Assembly: GCA_026419785.1 (NCBI GenBank)
Contig: JAODTK010005851.1
Location: 142,792-206,791, forward strand
DNA: 64,000 bases
From: Sclerodactyla briareus
Lineage: Eukaryota > Echinodermata > Holothuroidea > Dendrochirotida > Sclerodactylidae
Direction: 5' to 3'
Positions 1-12,194 of the stretch are shown here, in pieces. Both the position numbers and the translations under genes were made by a program. Every line of letters starts with the position of its first letter. The first letter of the stretch is position 1. A model generated the notes under the pieces. That model did not search any database, had not been told where the DNA came from, and saw nothing but the letters and a program-made list of their open reading frames with translations.

Positions 1-822
1 AACGAATGGCCTACAAGACGCTTCATTTGACAGATCACATGATGTACAACTCCATAGGCGTAGTGCAGTGGGATGCGACACATTGAAATTGAAATGAAGG
101 GCGCGCAAATAAAACGAAACCTAAGCGTTCTGCGACAAGAGTGTTAAGATGACTAGTCTGTACATACAAGGGGTTGGGATTTATGATCAAAAGTCGTTTT
201 TAAAGGGCATGTGAAGCATCATGTAAAAACCGCCCAAAAATATGCAAAAGGCTCTTCTCATACAGTATGTTGAATTACCATCATACTCGGTCAGTGTTCA
301 TGGACTCTTGATACCTGAGTAAGGGTTTAGAATTTACGGTCAGAAGTAATGAACGGGAATAAAGGACTATATGGAAACACTGAAACAATCTGCAAAATGC
401 TTTCTCTGGTATTAGGCTTGAAAGTTTGGACATCGCATGGCGGGGTAAGCCGCCCGCCCAGTGATATACCACTGTCGATCAATCAGAGGGTGACATGGTT
501 CACCTTGTTTCTATTGAAGGGGATGTACGACCAGGGAAGTGGACGGGGTTAGTTCCAATAGCGCCACACCATGCTCCGACATATGCAATTGTCAAAACGG
601 TGAAAAATGATTTTCGCAAATATTCAAAAGGGCCGCAGGTAGGGTCGTATCGGGCGGAAAGAAAAAGTTGGTCTTAAACGATTCACATGCTTCAAAAACG
701 CCAAAATCTGCGAACCAATCGTTTCGCTAAGAAGCGAAATGGCCGCCGTCAGAGCGAGTCGGGGAGACGTCCATTTTTCGACCAAGTCAAGATTCTCTCT
801 CAGACGTCATGTGGGCAAAGTT

Positions 823-888
<66 letters not shown>

Positions 889-1380
889 GATTCGACAAGG
901 CACATAGGTGTTATTGTACAAACACACAATCAATTAGTTCCGTTTGGAATCCCAGATGCCGACAGAGTGGTCCCGCGACGCCCACATCTTCGAACTCATC
1001 CGAGATTTGTAAGTGGGCGAACATGTGTCAGAGTTTCAATGTCAGTCGGACATTGTGTTAGAGATTATTGCGTTAATACGAAAATCTTTCCGCGACGCGT
1101 CGGCGGCGTGCGGCGGCGGAAACGACGTTGCCAAAACCATAATCTCCCCGAGTGGGGATATAATTACCAATCATCATACTCAGTCATATTTATCATAACT
1201 AGTGTTACCATCAGGGTGCTCACAGACTCAAGACAAAGTTTAATAAAGGAGGCCTAATAAACATTATGTAAAAAAGACTGTGCAGAATCTTCGGAATACT
1301 TCTCCGCCTACAATTGATTGGATTGTCATCGTACTCGACCAGTATTATCATGGACTAGTGGTGCCTTCTGGGCATTGAGA
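1..1380. repeat. Imperfect repeated block in AT-rich spacer
   Basis: Two stretches, about 205-330 and 1155-1365, share recognisable text: a TTACCATCATACTCGGTCAG-like segment, a 'catgtaaaaa' segment and a 'tcatggact' segment in related orders. This suggests an old duplicated or dispersed repeat. No coding similarity was recognised in any frame. The block also holds a long poly-T listed separately. Boundaries are approximate and no element family can be named. Confidence 0.4.
825..886 (+). repeat. Poly-T homopolymer (about 62 T)
   Basis: An essentially uninterrupted T run. Read on the minus strand it is a poly-A, which could be the tail of a retroposed element or a simple expansion. No retroelement body was recognised beside it. 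Length is unreliable given the homopolymer errors seen elsewhere in the window. Confidence 0.9.
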
Positions 1381-2280
1381 GATTTGAGATCATTCATTTT
1401 GTAAAAAAAAATCTTGAATCCCATTCTTTCCAATATTGCTGATCACTAGATACTCGTCATGTTATCATGTACGCAGTGCATGCTCAGTTCTTATCAGCAA
1501 ATATTGACCGAATGGGGGTCCATGTTATTGCGGTGGGTCATCCCAATCCCCGATAAAGTCATCAGAGGGACACAATGAGCTTTTGTGTGATGGAACATAA
1601 TGTGATAAAAGAATGCAAAAATGCACTGAGAGCATCACATTTCCTTAAAATGACCCTTGATGGGTAAAGGGAGCCCGCCATACTTCACACACATGATCCA
1701 TATGGTGTCTTCTGGAATTTGGGGTCGGACAAATTTCAGGGGTCTGTGGTCATATCTATCTTACCTTGGGGATATTACCCAAGGGTATTTTGGGGAGGCA
1801 AATACTTCTCCTGCAATAATCATAACATTGGGTGATTCTCCTCAGTGACCAAAGGTACTTTACCATGAGTGAGTGTTGTTCATTGATTTGATGTCGGTGC
1901 GTTCTTCTATGTGTCATTTTGATTACAGAGACAGATCATGTTATCAGCAATGAAATGAATGCATCTGTGTGGTTTGAGCTTCATCACTATTGTTGATTAG
2001 GTTTCTTATCCGATTTCCTGATCCGTTTTCACTGAGTTGAAGTCCCTCTCTTCTTTTTTTCTTTACTGATTTTCATTTGGATCAAATATGTATCCTGTGG
2101 TTATCTTGCTCATTGTCTAAATTTGTTTTCTTTGATTTTTATGGTTCAGAAGCAAAGGGAGGCTCGATCACCAACTCATGCATGTCCGAGTGGCGACATG
2201 ATTCGCACATGTATACTCACCCTCCCTGCTCGTACTGGCTTAGGCTAAGATCGAATGCAGGTGTAAACTAATCCCACCTT
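1380..2280. other. Spacer without a recognised gene
   Basis: AT-rich DNA with only short frames. No conserved protein motif, RNA gene or clear repeat was recognised on either strand. Confidence 0.5.
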
Positions 2281-2289
2281 CTCCGGGGT

Positions 2290-2760
2290 ATGTTTAACGT
2301 CCCCTTCGAAAGGACGAACACTTGAACTCCAGGATCCGACCAGGGTCCAACTTCCCTCGAAACCTGGGTAAGCGTAATCCAACGTGACTGCTCACAGCCG
2401 TCCAATTCCAACAAACCCCTCCGAAACTTTTGCATAATTCTCTGCATTAGAGCGCGTTAGCTATGACGTCAGACCAAGACCGTCTTCCAATCGCAACCGC
2501 ACTTCAAGCTGTACAAACGCCCTCTCTGTCTCTCTTCCGCCACGATATGTACGTATTAGCGCGAGTCTTCATGTCGACGCATCGTATCATGGACTGCCAA
2601 CCTACGAAATGAATGATGTTTGTACCGACCTGATTTAACGACTGTATGGCGGTATATATTTCTGGATGTCATGTCATCTTCGTTACGATCAGGTCGACAG
2701 GCGTAAAGCTCCTACTATCACCCAAGCTCTGCATACAAGCAAGGAACGAGACTACCGCCC
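2290..2760 (+). repeat. Dispersed repeat, copy 1 (related copy at 26.8-28.0 kb)
   Basis: Three separate blocks recur near 26.84, 27.07 and 27.91 kb in the same order and orientation: 'gaactccaggatccgacc', 'tcttccgccacgatatgta' and 'cgttacgatcaggtcgacag'. This marks one dispersed element or segmental duplicate. The distal copy is longer because a minisatellite lies between the second and third blocks. No coding capacity was recognised, so the class is unknown. Confidence 0.6.
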
Positions 2761-3164
2761 ATCAACCACACACTTGTCATGAAACTTCCAAAAAGAGCTT
2801 CTAAAAATGTTCTCATAACGATAAATGTGGTACTTATGAAACACTTTTAGGGGAAATATTCTTGTTTTCCCATTCCATTCATACGTTTGATGGGTTATAG
2901 ATACTTTATAGTTCTATAACGAATGAAATGTTTTGCAACGATGTTTTTGTAACCTAAATATTACGCCCCACAAAATATGTTTATTACAACACCAGACGAA
3001 TCACTTTCTATACCGTTTTCCAACAACGTTTTCATATTTGCTGGGTAATACCACGGATGGTTGTTAATTTGTAAGGGCTTACAGGTATATGGGGTGGTAA
3101 CAAGGTGATTACCTGCAAGTCTTCAACTGCATGATGATTCATACAAGAGGCATATCTTAGCTGA

Positions 3165-3655
3165 GGCAGGAACTGAATGCATCAGTCCAATACAAACCCG
3201 AGGTTCAGTCATACGACTTTCCGTACAGTTTACGTCCTTTGAATTTTTCATTTGTCATTGGCCGCAGATGAAAAAGCTCCCATCATGCAATGAATAATGA
3301 TCCATACTTGCACAACCCTGAAATACTCTGTTTTTCTATTGAAATGCACACATTATTTTCTCTTTTTTTTCAAAAAAAAACATTCAGTCTAGGAGAGGAT
3401 TGCTGTAGTGGGTCACTTGTAGGCTGTTGGCAGGTAGACAACATAACTCTGGCAACTAAAAATGTTTGACTTATTCAACAAAATGAAACAATGAAATGAC
3501 ATGTCATGCTTACGTCCCGATTGGTCCATTGTGACGTCCATGCGTTTTGCGCAGTGGGATTCTCCCCATTTCTCTGCACCCGGGAACCAAATTTGAAGGC
3601 CATTAACTCCACGACTACGGAACACTCGTTATTGAAGGGGGCTTGGGCCTATTAT
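3165..3655 (+). repeat. Dispersed repeat family R1, copy 1
   Basis: This segment matches 39824-40256 across its whole length with many small differences. Shared blocks include 'cccatcatgcaat', 'ttcaacaaaatga' and 'gggattctcccca'. It ends at an AT microsatellite. No protein was recognised in either copy. It is probably a non-autonomous mobile element or an old duplication. Confidence 0.7.
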
Positions 3656-3846
3656 CATATATATAGATATATAGATATATATAATATTATATATACAGAT
3701 ACTATATGTTATAGAATAGACTATATGATATATATATATTATATATATATAGATATATATCTATATAGATATATATCGATATATATATATATATTATATA
3801 TAATATATATATATAAATATGATATATATATATATATATATATATA
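3655..3846. repeat. (AT)n-rich microsatellite
   Basis: About 190 bp of almost pure alternating A/T with occasional G or C ('tatatagatatat' variants). It separates repeat family R1 from the Penelope-type terminal repeat. Open frames here (runs of Tyr and Ile) are low-complexity artefacts. Confidence 0.9.
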
Positions 3847-4210
3847 GTAGAATTGGTGTCCACGTGTACTCCAATAAAGACACAAATATGCTGATCTCAA
3901 AAATAATAAGCAGTTACACATGGAGTCTAAATTATTGAATTTTCGCAAATTTTCGGTCCCCCTGGCGACCGTCCTCAGCCGGGTGACAGTAACAGAATTA
4001 ACGCTTAACAACAAACTGAAAATCAGTCAAAAAACCGTTAATACACATGGGCGGCAATCCCCAATTATCGACTTAGAACGGTGTGAAAGGTATATTGATT
4101 TAGGGGCCCTTAGTCTCTATTCAGGCCGTGGTCTGTGCGGACTTGATATTAGCGATTAGATTCATTCAGCACGTTGGCGATTTCTTCGGAGGCGAAGTTG
4201 GACCTGACCA
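3847..4210 (+). repeat. Penelope-type terminal repeat, copy 1
   Basis: It begins 'agaattggtgtcca' and runs through 'ggtccccctgg' and 'ttaggggccc' to 'gaccaaagtgcatta'. The same order occurs at 6883-7262 in the same direction and at 9230-9612 in reverse complement. It directly abuts the GIY-YIG end of the minus-strand Penelope-like element, as expected for a pseudo-LTR. Coordinates are good to about 20 bp. Confidence 0.75.
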
Positions 4211-6450
4211 AAGTGCATTAGATTTTCATTGAGTCGATTCGGACGATTAAATGTTCGGCCACAGGGGGTAGCTGCGGGTTGCGCGAAATTGATGGTTTTC
4301 TGGTTAGGAACCCGTGGAACTTGAAAGCTTGTGCTGTTTCACCAACATATAGGCATATGGCAAACGTTACAGTGAAAACATATACGAATTGCGGAAGCAC
4401 TGTGCGATTGGGGGATTAACGAGGTACTTGAGACCAGGAATACGTACGCAGGTGCCAGTGGTAATATGACCAAAATTTGGCCAGACGAGATTTGTTACAG
4501 GGCAGATACAAGTACTGGCCCGAGGGCTTAGCCAGTTGGAGGAAGTAGTAATCTTTTAGGTTGGGGGGTGCTGAAAGCGATGAGAGGTGTGCATCGAAGA
4601 GGACCTGATTGCGATGGTCCATTTTGAGAGTGGGAAAATCTTGGCTTATGGACTGTAAGAGGGGGGGGGGGGGTAGCATAGAGTTGTATTCAGTGACCAG
4701 TGGTATACGTTCGTTGTGCGTTTTACGCTTTATAGGATAGCGCAGGTACGCTTGCGCTGCACCGCCTCGCTTTCTCGAAGCCTTCTTTATGATTAATCAT
4801 AGGGTACCCGTTGGAAGGAAAATAATGGGTGAAGACGGGCCGTTTGCGATGTAGTCTTTCGGTGTAAGAGCAGAGGGGCACGTCCCGTTCGAGCACTGGA
4901 CTAGAGAACAAGGGATCGTTTGAGTCTGATGGGATGGAGAGTGTGAAGGTTTAGGACTGATGATATCAGTGGGTTGTAATTACACGTGGTAGGGAGGTGA
5001 GTTACAATCAGGTGACTAGTTACGTCAAGAAATTGATTTTTCGAGTCAGATGATTCGAACGGAATTGACTGCGGCGTGTAAGGCAGTAGCATGGCTTGAG
5101 TGCGAGGGGGTCTCTACCATGGGGCCAAATGAAAAAAATGTCATCAATGTACTATAATAAGGATGGCTCAGATGGATGAGGATAGCATATTGGCTCCACT
5201 TCGCCATGATATATTAGATAACAGGGGGCATCTGGGTACCCATGGCGGTTCCCATTACTTGCAAGTAATATTGCTTCGTTGAATTGAAGAGTTGTTTTTT
5301 AGAATGAACTCAATCAATTTGCAGTGTCATCTGCTAGGTTGGGTGGAGGGTGCTATGAGAAAATCCGTGCAGGACTGAATGCCTTCTTGGTGGGGGCTGT
5401 TAGTGTTAGAGAGGGATGTGAATCCATGGTAACAAGGAGGCAGTTGGGGGGACGGGTTGTCAATTTCATTCCAATATAGTACAGGGAAGGGGTAGTATCT
5501 GCTAGGTAGCGGAGATCGGGGGGAGAAGTGGATGAGCAACGAATAACATATCCTTGATAAACCCTGGACGATTTCCCATACCTGAAATGTTGGGTCGACC
5601 TGGTGGCAGGATTTTATTGGTTTTGCCCAGGTATAGTTTTTGGGCAGACAGGAGGGCCAATCGCCTGGAGTCAATTATGTGGCGGACTGCCAAATTGGGA
5701 ACTTAGATTTCGGCAGGGTATAAAGGTACCGACCACAGGGGTTTCAGGTATGAGAAACACTCACTCTTGGACACCATGTTGGATGAAAGAGTTCCAAACA
5801 GTTTTTCAGTGGTAAGGGTGGGTATTGGGTCGTCGGGAAGTGGCTTGTAGAAGACCTCGTCCTCAGGTTTCTCAGCTCGTCAAAACGTAGTCCGGCGTTG
5901 AGACTAAGTTATAGCGCCCCCTTTATCAGAGGTCGGATTATTAATGCGTCGTTTTTACGGAGGCGCCGCACAGCTTTCGACTGGGCGATAGGTGAGGTTG
6001 GCTGGTGTGTACCATTCATGTGTTCTGTGAGCACTCGGTCGAGTTGGTTTTAGCGGCAATTGTAAAGTGATCGATGACTGGGTTGCGTGGTCTGGTGGAG
6101 TCCATTGTGATTTTTTGGGGCGGGTTGGGCAGGTTGGGTTCGGCCGCAACCATCGTGTGGGTTCATTGGCTGAAACGATGGTATCTTGGGAGGAGAATAA
6201 TCCTGAGGTCGGATTAGCCGACAAACTGCGCTGATCGAAGCAGAGTCCAACAGGGTCCAGATTACGGGAGGGGCACAAAAGGTTAGGACCTTTTGCAGAA
6301 CTGACTATCAGTATCAGTGAGGTGTAGTCCGATAGATTAGCAATGTTTTCACGTGCCGGCAGACTTTCTTGGGTTGAAAATGGCCGGAAAAACTTATCCA
6401 TCACAACGGGTGAGCTTCTGACAAATACATGTTTGAACAAGGGTCCCCAC
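4210..6450 (-). mobile_element. Penelope-like retroelement A (degraded RT plus GIY-YIG)
   Basis: Reading down the minus strand the order matches Penelope-like elements. An N-terminal region contains a DKGGA motif near 5930 followed by 'EDEVFYKPLPDDP'. Then come a degenerate YTNIP-type block near 5400, the block 'YYLQVMGTAMGT' near 5225-5270, and the catalytic YIDDIFFIW near 5120-5150. A thumb-like part ending 'YFPSNGYP' lies near 4790, and finally a GIY-YIG-type piece with YVGETAQAF near 4330-4360. Frame changes and stops interrupt it, so it cannot make one protein as read. It is head to head with element B. Known of the family: RT primes at nicked DNA made by the GIY-YIG endonuclease. Assignment is confident; exact ends are not. 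Confidence 0.85.
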
Positions 6451-6883
6451 TCAAGGGTTTCAGTTTTTGCATTTGGTGAGAAACAAGAATTTAACTGACG
6501 TCGTTAAGGGGCTTCCAGGGATCTTAGGACGGGAGTGGTTTCAGTGGATGGTGGTAAGGTAAGGTTCCTCTCCAAGGCGCAACGTTGAAGGGACTCCACG
6601 GTCCTTTGTGATGGCGCTGGCTTTGCATATGCCGCTTTAGTGGCTTGGTTCCTGGTTGTCTGGAAAGATCGGGCGACATATTTGTCCGCGATATGGTTTC
6701 GACTTGCCTTGCCATGTTTAAGAGTGTTGCGTATACGAGTCCCTTAGGAAACTAAGGGTCCAAGCGTTACGTGGGACCCTGAAAAACAATGTCTGATCTA
6801 GTCCTGGCCAGCTTGGCCAGCCAAAATATTCATGGTTTGCCGTTTACGGGAGGGCTTCGCCGTCACCGAGGTTAAACATGTAG
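6450..6883. other. Junction between the two Penelope-like elements
   Basis: About 430 bp between the 5' part of element A and the terminal repeat ahead of element B. No motif was recognised. It could be 5' untranslated element DNA or host DNA trapped between two insertions. Confidence 0.4.
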
Positions 6884-7262
6884 AATTGGTGTCCATGTGT
6901 ACTCCAATAAATACACAAAATATGCTAGTCAAAAAAATAGGGCATGTGACACATGGAGTACTGAAAAATATAATATTCGGAACATTTTCCGGTCCCCCCT
7001 GGGGACTCTTCCTCAGCGGGTGACAGTAACAGTAAACGTTTAACAACAAAATGAACAGATAAAAAGACGGTATATACAGGCAGGGCGGCACAAAAGCCCA
7101 ATTATCGCCTAGACACGGTGGAAAGGTATATTAATTTAGGGGCCCTAGGTCTCTATTTAGGCCAGCGATGTGGGACTGGAATGTAAGGATTAGATCAATT
7201 CAGCACGTTGCGGATCTCTTCGGAGGCGAAGTTGGAACTGACCAAAGTGCATTTAAGATTTT
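6883..7262 (+). repeat. Penelope-type terminal repeat, copy 2
   Basis: It carries the same ordered blocks as the copy at 3847, from 'agaattggtgtccatgtgt' through 'ttaggggccc' to 'gaccaaagtgcattt'. It lies immediately upstream of element B. Relative to the repeat at the 3' end of B it is inverted, so B is bracketed by inverted terminal repeats of roughly 380 bp. Confidence 0.75.
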
Positions 7263-9230
7263 CCAAATGAGCATACGACCCTCAAGGGAATATTCTCCTC
7301 CAAAGAACATCGTTTGCAGCCAGATAACCACCAGACGTTGCGGCCGGACCCAAACTTGCCACCGCCCCCAAAAAACCACAATGGACTCCACCAGACAAGC
7401 GCCAACAATCATCGTAACTTTTACTATATTGCCGCTAGAAACCACTCGACCGAGTCTCTCAGAACACATGAATGTACAACAGCCAGCCAACTCACCAGCG
7501 CACCAGTCGAAAGTCTGTGCCGGGGGCCTCCGTAAACAACGCCGGCATTATAATACGACCCTGGCTGTTTTGAAAAAGTGGGCGCGATAACCTATTCTCC
7601 AACGCAAGGACTACGTGACGAGGTGAGAAAACAAAACTGGAGGACGAGGTCTTCTACAAGCCACTTCCCGACGACCCAATACCCACCCTTACCACTGAGA
7701 AACTGTTGGAACTTCTTTAATCCAACATCGGTGCTCGACGGGGAGTGTTCTCATACATGCAAACTGTGGCGGTCCTATACCCCTGCCGAAATGCATTAGG
7801 GCCCAAAGTTGCACAGTCCGCCCACCACATCAGTGCCCAGGGGCGATTGATCCTCCCTGTCTGCAAGAATAATCTAACCTGGCCAAAACCAATAAAATCG
7901 TGCCAACAGGTCGACATCATTTCAGGTATGGGAACCTTACCCAGGGTGTTATTAGGATAGGTGATTACGTGGGTCAATCCACTTCTCCCCCAGATTCCAG
8001 CTACCTGCCGGAGAATACCCACCATTCGTATTTTGAATGAAATTGACACCTTCCCCCCAAATGCCTCTGGTACCATGGATGTCAAAATCCCTTACACTAA
8101 CATCCCCACCAAAGAAAGGCATTCAGGCCTGACAAGGATTTTCTCAATAAGCACACCTCCAAACCAACCTTAGCAAGATGACACGCAAATTGATTGAGTT
8201 CATTCTAAAAAAAAACTACTTCGAATTCAACGACAAATATTACTGCAAAGTAATGAACCGCCATGGGTCCAAGATGGCCCCTGTTATGCTATATATTTCA
8301 TGGAGGGAGGAAAGTGGAGCAAAATATTCTATTTCCTAATCGATCTGAAGCCCATCACATTATTATAGTACATGAGGACATTTTTTCATTGGGCCCCATG
8401 GTAGAGACACGCTCCGACACATTCAAGGCAAATGTCTGCCTTACCGCTCGCAATCAAATCACGTTCGCACATCTGATCTAAGAATAGAAGTCTTGACGTA
8501 CTAGTCCACCTTGATTGTAATCACGAACTACCACTCGTGATACAAACCATGATAATCATCAGTCTACAACTTCAAAAGGGTCTATCCCATCAGCTAACGA
8601 TCAGGTTTATAGTCAGTGCCTCCGATGGGACGTCCTCTGCTCGACACACCGAAGACTACATCGGAGAAACGGCCCGTCTCACCCCTTATTTTCTTTCCAA
8701 CGGTACCCCTCTGATATCATAAGAGGAGGCTGTCGAGGAAAGCGAGGGCGGTTGCAGCGCAGCGACTGCTTCTATAAGGAAAAAAGCAGCAAACGAACGT
8801 AGATCCACTGGTACACGGATACAATCTATGCTCCCACATCTTACAGTCCATAGAAGATTTTTGCCTCTCAAAAATGGGACCAATCGTATCAGGTTCTCTT
8901 CGATGCACCCACTTACACGGCTTCAGGCAACCCCGCAACCTGAAAAAGATTATAATTACTCCACACGGATAAGCCTCGGGGCCAGTACTTGGGAATCTGC
9001 ACTGTAACAAATCTCGCTGCCCACAAATTTGCCAGTCATATTAACACTGCAAATGCGTAGTATCCTGGTTCAAGTACCCGTTAAAGCCCCCCAATCTAAT
9101 GTGATTCACGCCAATTGTCGTGATATGTTTTTCACGGTAACGTTTTGCCATGATGGCCTATAGGTTGGTGAAACAGGCACAGATTTCAGGTTACGGTTCA
9201 ATAACACAAAAGTCAATTCGCGACAACCAG
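7262..9230 (+). mobile_element. Penelope-like retroelement B (degraded RT plus GIY-YIG)
   Basis: The plus-strand counterpart of element A. Its 5' part shares text with the 5' part of A. 'TSHFPTTQYPPLPL' near 7655-7700 matches the same region of A in a shared non-coding frame. 'PYTNIP' lies near 8092. 'IEFILKKNYFEFNDKYY' near 8190-8240 and 'GSKMAP' near 8265 are typical Penelope RT text. The catalytic block is altered to 'VHEDIF' near 8370. 'YIGETARLTPYF' (8657-8693) is in fact the RT-thumb region equivalent to 'YFPSNGYP' of A, while a degenerate VGET lies near 9165. Several frameshifts make it defective as read. Confidence 0.85.
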
Positions 9231-9612
9231 AAGGCTACCCGTGGCCGAACATTTAATTCGGAATCAATCAATTGGAAAATCTTAATGCATTGGTCAGGTC
9301 CAATTCGCCTCGAAGGAAACGAAACGTTGCTGATATGATCTGAATCCTTAAATTCAGAGTCCCACATTCACTGCCTGAATAGAGACATAGGGCCCCTAAA
9401 TCAATATTACTTTCACACCGTGTCTGAAGTCGATAATTGGAATTGCCGCCATGCCTTGTATATAACCGTCTTTTGCGGTTCAGTTTGTTGTTAAAACGTT
9501 TATTATGTTAACTGTCACCCGGCCTGAGGAAGGGTCTAGGGGGGACCGGTAAATTCTGAAATATAATATTTCAGTATCATGTGTCAACATGCTTATATTT
9601 TGAGCTCCGCAT
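9230..9612 (-). repeat. Penelope-type terminal repeat, copy 3 (inverted)
   Basis: The reverse complement of this segment matches copies 1 and 2, including 'tgatttaggggcccta', the 'gaggcgaattggacctgacc' block and the 'ggtcccccc' block. It forms the 3' end of element B and ends at an AT microsatellite, just as copy 1 lies beside one. Confidence 0.75.
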
Positions 9613-9617
9613 GCTTT

Positions 9618-9725
9618 GAATATATCTTATATATATAATTATAGATATTATATAATATTATATATATACTTATTATATATATATATATATATATAGAATA
9701 TCTAATTAAAATAATATATATTATT
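9618..9725. repeat. (AT)n-rich microsatellite
   Basis: About 100 bp of alternating A/T with scattered other bases, between the Penelope-type terminal repeat and the truncated LINE end. Confidence 0.85.
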
Positions 9726-9729
9726 TCCA

Positions 9730-10190
9730 TTCTCCACGATATAACCTCTGTTGTATTCCAAGGATGCAGTTGTGTATACGAAATCTCTCTTGGTCGTCCC
9801 TCGAACGCGGACGGCTACCTACGACAAAACGATTTGATGTCTGCGGTGCCACTTTGTGGAAACAGTCTGACTGAATGAGTTAGTGCTGCGCAATTGGTTA
9901 CATTTAACTGTTTAAGAGGCACGTAAAACAATCTTTTTCAAATACGCCTGTGGGAAGTCTTGCCTGGTCTCCGCTCCTGTGCTGTTACAGCTTTATCTCG
10001 CAATCAGATTTATTGGTACTGTTTAACTGCGATCTTGCTTATTTCTTTTATAGTAATGTTTTAGGTTTGTAGTTTGTACATTACTGAATATGCATTTGCC
10101 ATTTTGTACAGCGCCCTTGAAGGCCATTCGTATTATTTGAAAAGGGCGCTTCATAAATTCAGTTTGTATAATAATAATACAAATAGAAAA
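9730..10190 (+). mobile_element. 5'-truncated non-LTR (LINE) 3' end
   Basis: The frame near 9780-9850 reads 'LVVPRTRTATYDKTI' followed by CGATL-like and WNSLP-like remnants. This is the C-terminal signature found after the RT domain in many CR1/L2/RTE-like LINEs ('PRTRTATYGDRSF...LWNSLP'). Downstream lies a 3' UTR with 'aaagggcgcttcataaatt' and an ATAATAATAC-type tail near 10165-10180. Only the last part of the ORF survives, which is usual for 5'-truncated insertions. The upstream edge coincides with the AT repeat. Confidence 0.7.
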
Positions 10191-10439
10191 AAAATAACAT
10201 AAAAAATAAAAATAACAATAATATAGGAATAAATAAAAAATATAAGTAAAAAAGAAGTCTTTAAACCGATTGAAACCGAATCGCTGTGCGTTATCTGTGG
10301 ATACATGATGATGTTGTTATTGTAGTGAGACACAATGCTTCGGGGGTGATCAGAGTTATTGGATGCATGGTACAGCTAACTTTAGACTAAGAGTAGTAAA
10401 CTTAACACTATACGTTTGTTTGTTAGCTCAATGAACGCT

Positions 10440-11730
10440 GCAAGACAATACCCCAAAGAGTGTCGACCTTACTATATGTTCCCTCATGCGTATGAAATCA
10501 GATTTGTACATTTGGAAACTGCCGGAGTTCGGGCAAGGTTGCTCCAATTGTAACTGATGGAATTTCATGATCTCACTGTTATATATCTATATAGCCTATA
10601 TACGGCTTGAGCTCTGACCCTGATGCGGCTTTGCATCGCGGGAAGAAATTAGTCGCCCTGCAGTAAGGATCAATATGGTTTCTTGGCGACCAGAAGTACA
10701 ATTTGATCCGTAATTGGCTTTCAAGGAGAATTCGTTCTGGCGAACATCCCGAAATTGCTACCACGACTACGAGCGCCGTTGACAGTGGAGAAAAATGAAG
10801 TATGACTGGGGCATTTTCTATACTAGTCTGGTGAGAAGGCTGGCGGCGGCCTTTCAATAAATAGTGGAAGAGTCCTCTAGAAGGGATACATCTGGTGGTG
10901 TCACGGATTTGTTTCTCCCAAATATTGGTAACATATTCTAGTTCTTGTCGTGATTGAAAGGGTATACCACTCATTATGATCTACAGTGTGGGGATGTAAT
11001 ACCCCCACATGGGCGTGGAGGGAACTATATTCCGCTACCGTATCTACTAGCCCGTTGGAAAAGATGTATTGACGTGTAATCCTCCGCATAGCTCGTCACG
11101 CTAAACAGGAATTGCCGTATACGCAATCGACGGCTGCCAAAACCGCCGATTGTTAGTCGACCAAACATAGACACAGCATAGCCCTCTATTTCTATTTTTT
11201 CTTGTTTTCTATTTGGTGTGTCACTCGTTCTTTCTTTTGTTCAATTGTCGGTAGATATATTGAATTCCATTTGTTTGTTTAGTCAGACTGTTGATTAAGT
11301 ATGAAAGACCCTGTAAAATGTTGTGTGGTGGTAAGATGTGTAGTTTAACTTTGGCGGGAGAGTTTCAGAAAAAAAAGGCGCACACTGTTTATCGCAACTT
11401 CGAACACCAGTGGCCACTATGACTATGACACAATAGTATATCATCCCATCCCATATCTGTTCATTCGTAATTCCCTTTCCTGACTATAACAATTCAGTGT
11501 ATATTACCCAGGTGGTGCAGCTAGAAAGACGGACTTCGTACTTATAGCCACGAGAGCTATGCCCCCCTCTCACGCATCTAAACCAACACTTCTAATTATT
11601 TACGTCACAGTCTTCCAAGACTTCCTCAAGCCAAATTCAAATCATTCAAGAGTGCCCGCAATTCAACCTTATGCTCAGGGCGATTGAATGCACAATCCTA
11701 TACCATTACCTCGATGTTGTACAGGGCAAA
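10440..11730. repeat. Dispersed repeat family R2, copy 1
   Basis: Pieces of this segment recur in 28.6-32.2 kb in the same order. 'actatatgttccctcatgcg' (10470 and 28627) comes first. Then a block around 10670-10960 resembles 30250-30540, and a block around 11500-11730 resembles 31985-32205 ('gagctatgcccccctct' versus 'gaaagctatgccccctat'). The 131-codon frame on the minus strand at 10579-10974 is not preserved in the other copy and is probably non-coding. The distal copy contains a CR1/L2-type RT fragment, so this may be part of the same retroelement family. Confidence 0.5.
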
Positions 11731-11822
11731 CCAAAAACACCAGTCACATCGCTAGTTGCCTGCACACGACAAGAGGACAACAATCCAAATTCAACACTTT
11801 TCAACTATCCATCTGATCTATC

Positions 11823-11858
11823 CATCCTGATCTATCTATCTATCTATCTATCTATCTG
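11823..11858 (+). repeat. (CTAT)n microsatellite
   Basis: About eight tandem CTAT/TATC units, slightly interrupted at the 5' side. Confidence 0.9.
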
Positions 11859-12194
11859 GTTAATTTTATCTGCTTGTCTGCAACTGCCTTTTTGGGTCCA
11901 TTGGTCAGTTTGTTATGTGAAACCCAACAACCCCCAAAATTTTTTCTGTCTGCGGACAGGACGGAGTCAAGGCAAAGGTAGCCTAATGGGGGATATAGGC
12001 CATTGGTGAAAATTACAAAACGCGGCTACGGTCTTTATAAACGCCTATTGATTTTCTGCTAATCAAAGTGATGTTCTTGGCGTGTATACCCATGGACCCT
12101 ACACACCGATTGCTATATGCGATATGCTTATCGCGTAAACCTTTCTTCAGAAAGATGCGGACAACATATGCCATTAACCTAACAAATTCATGGT

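Noticed and set aside
687-1061. Frame with a long Phe run
   Set aside because: Direct translation of a poly-T homopolymer.
10579-10974. 131-codon minus-strand frame
   Set aside because: It overlaps repeat family R2 and is not preserved in the second copy near 30.3 kb.
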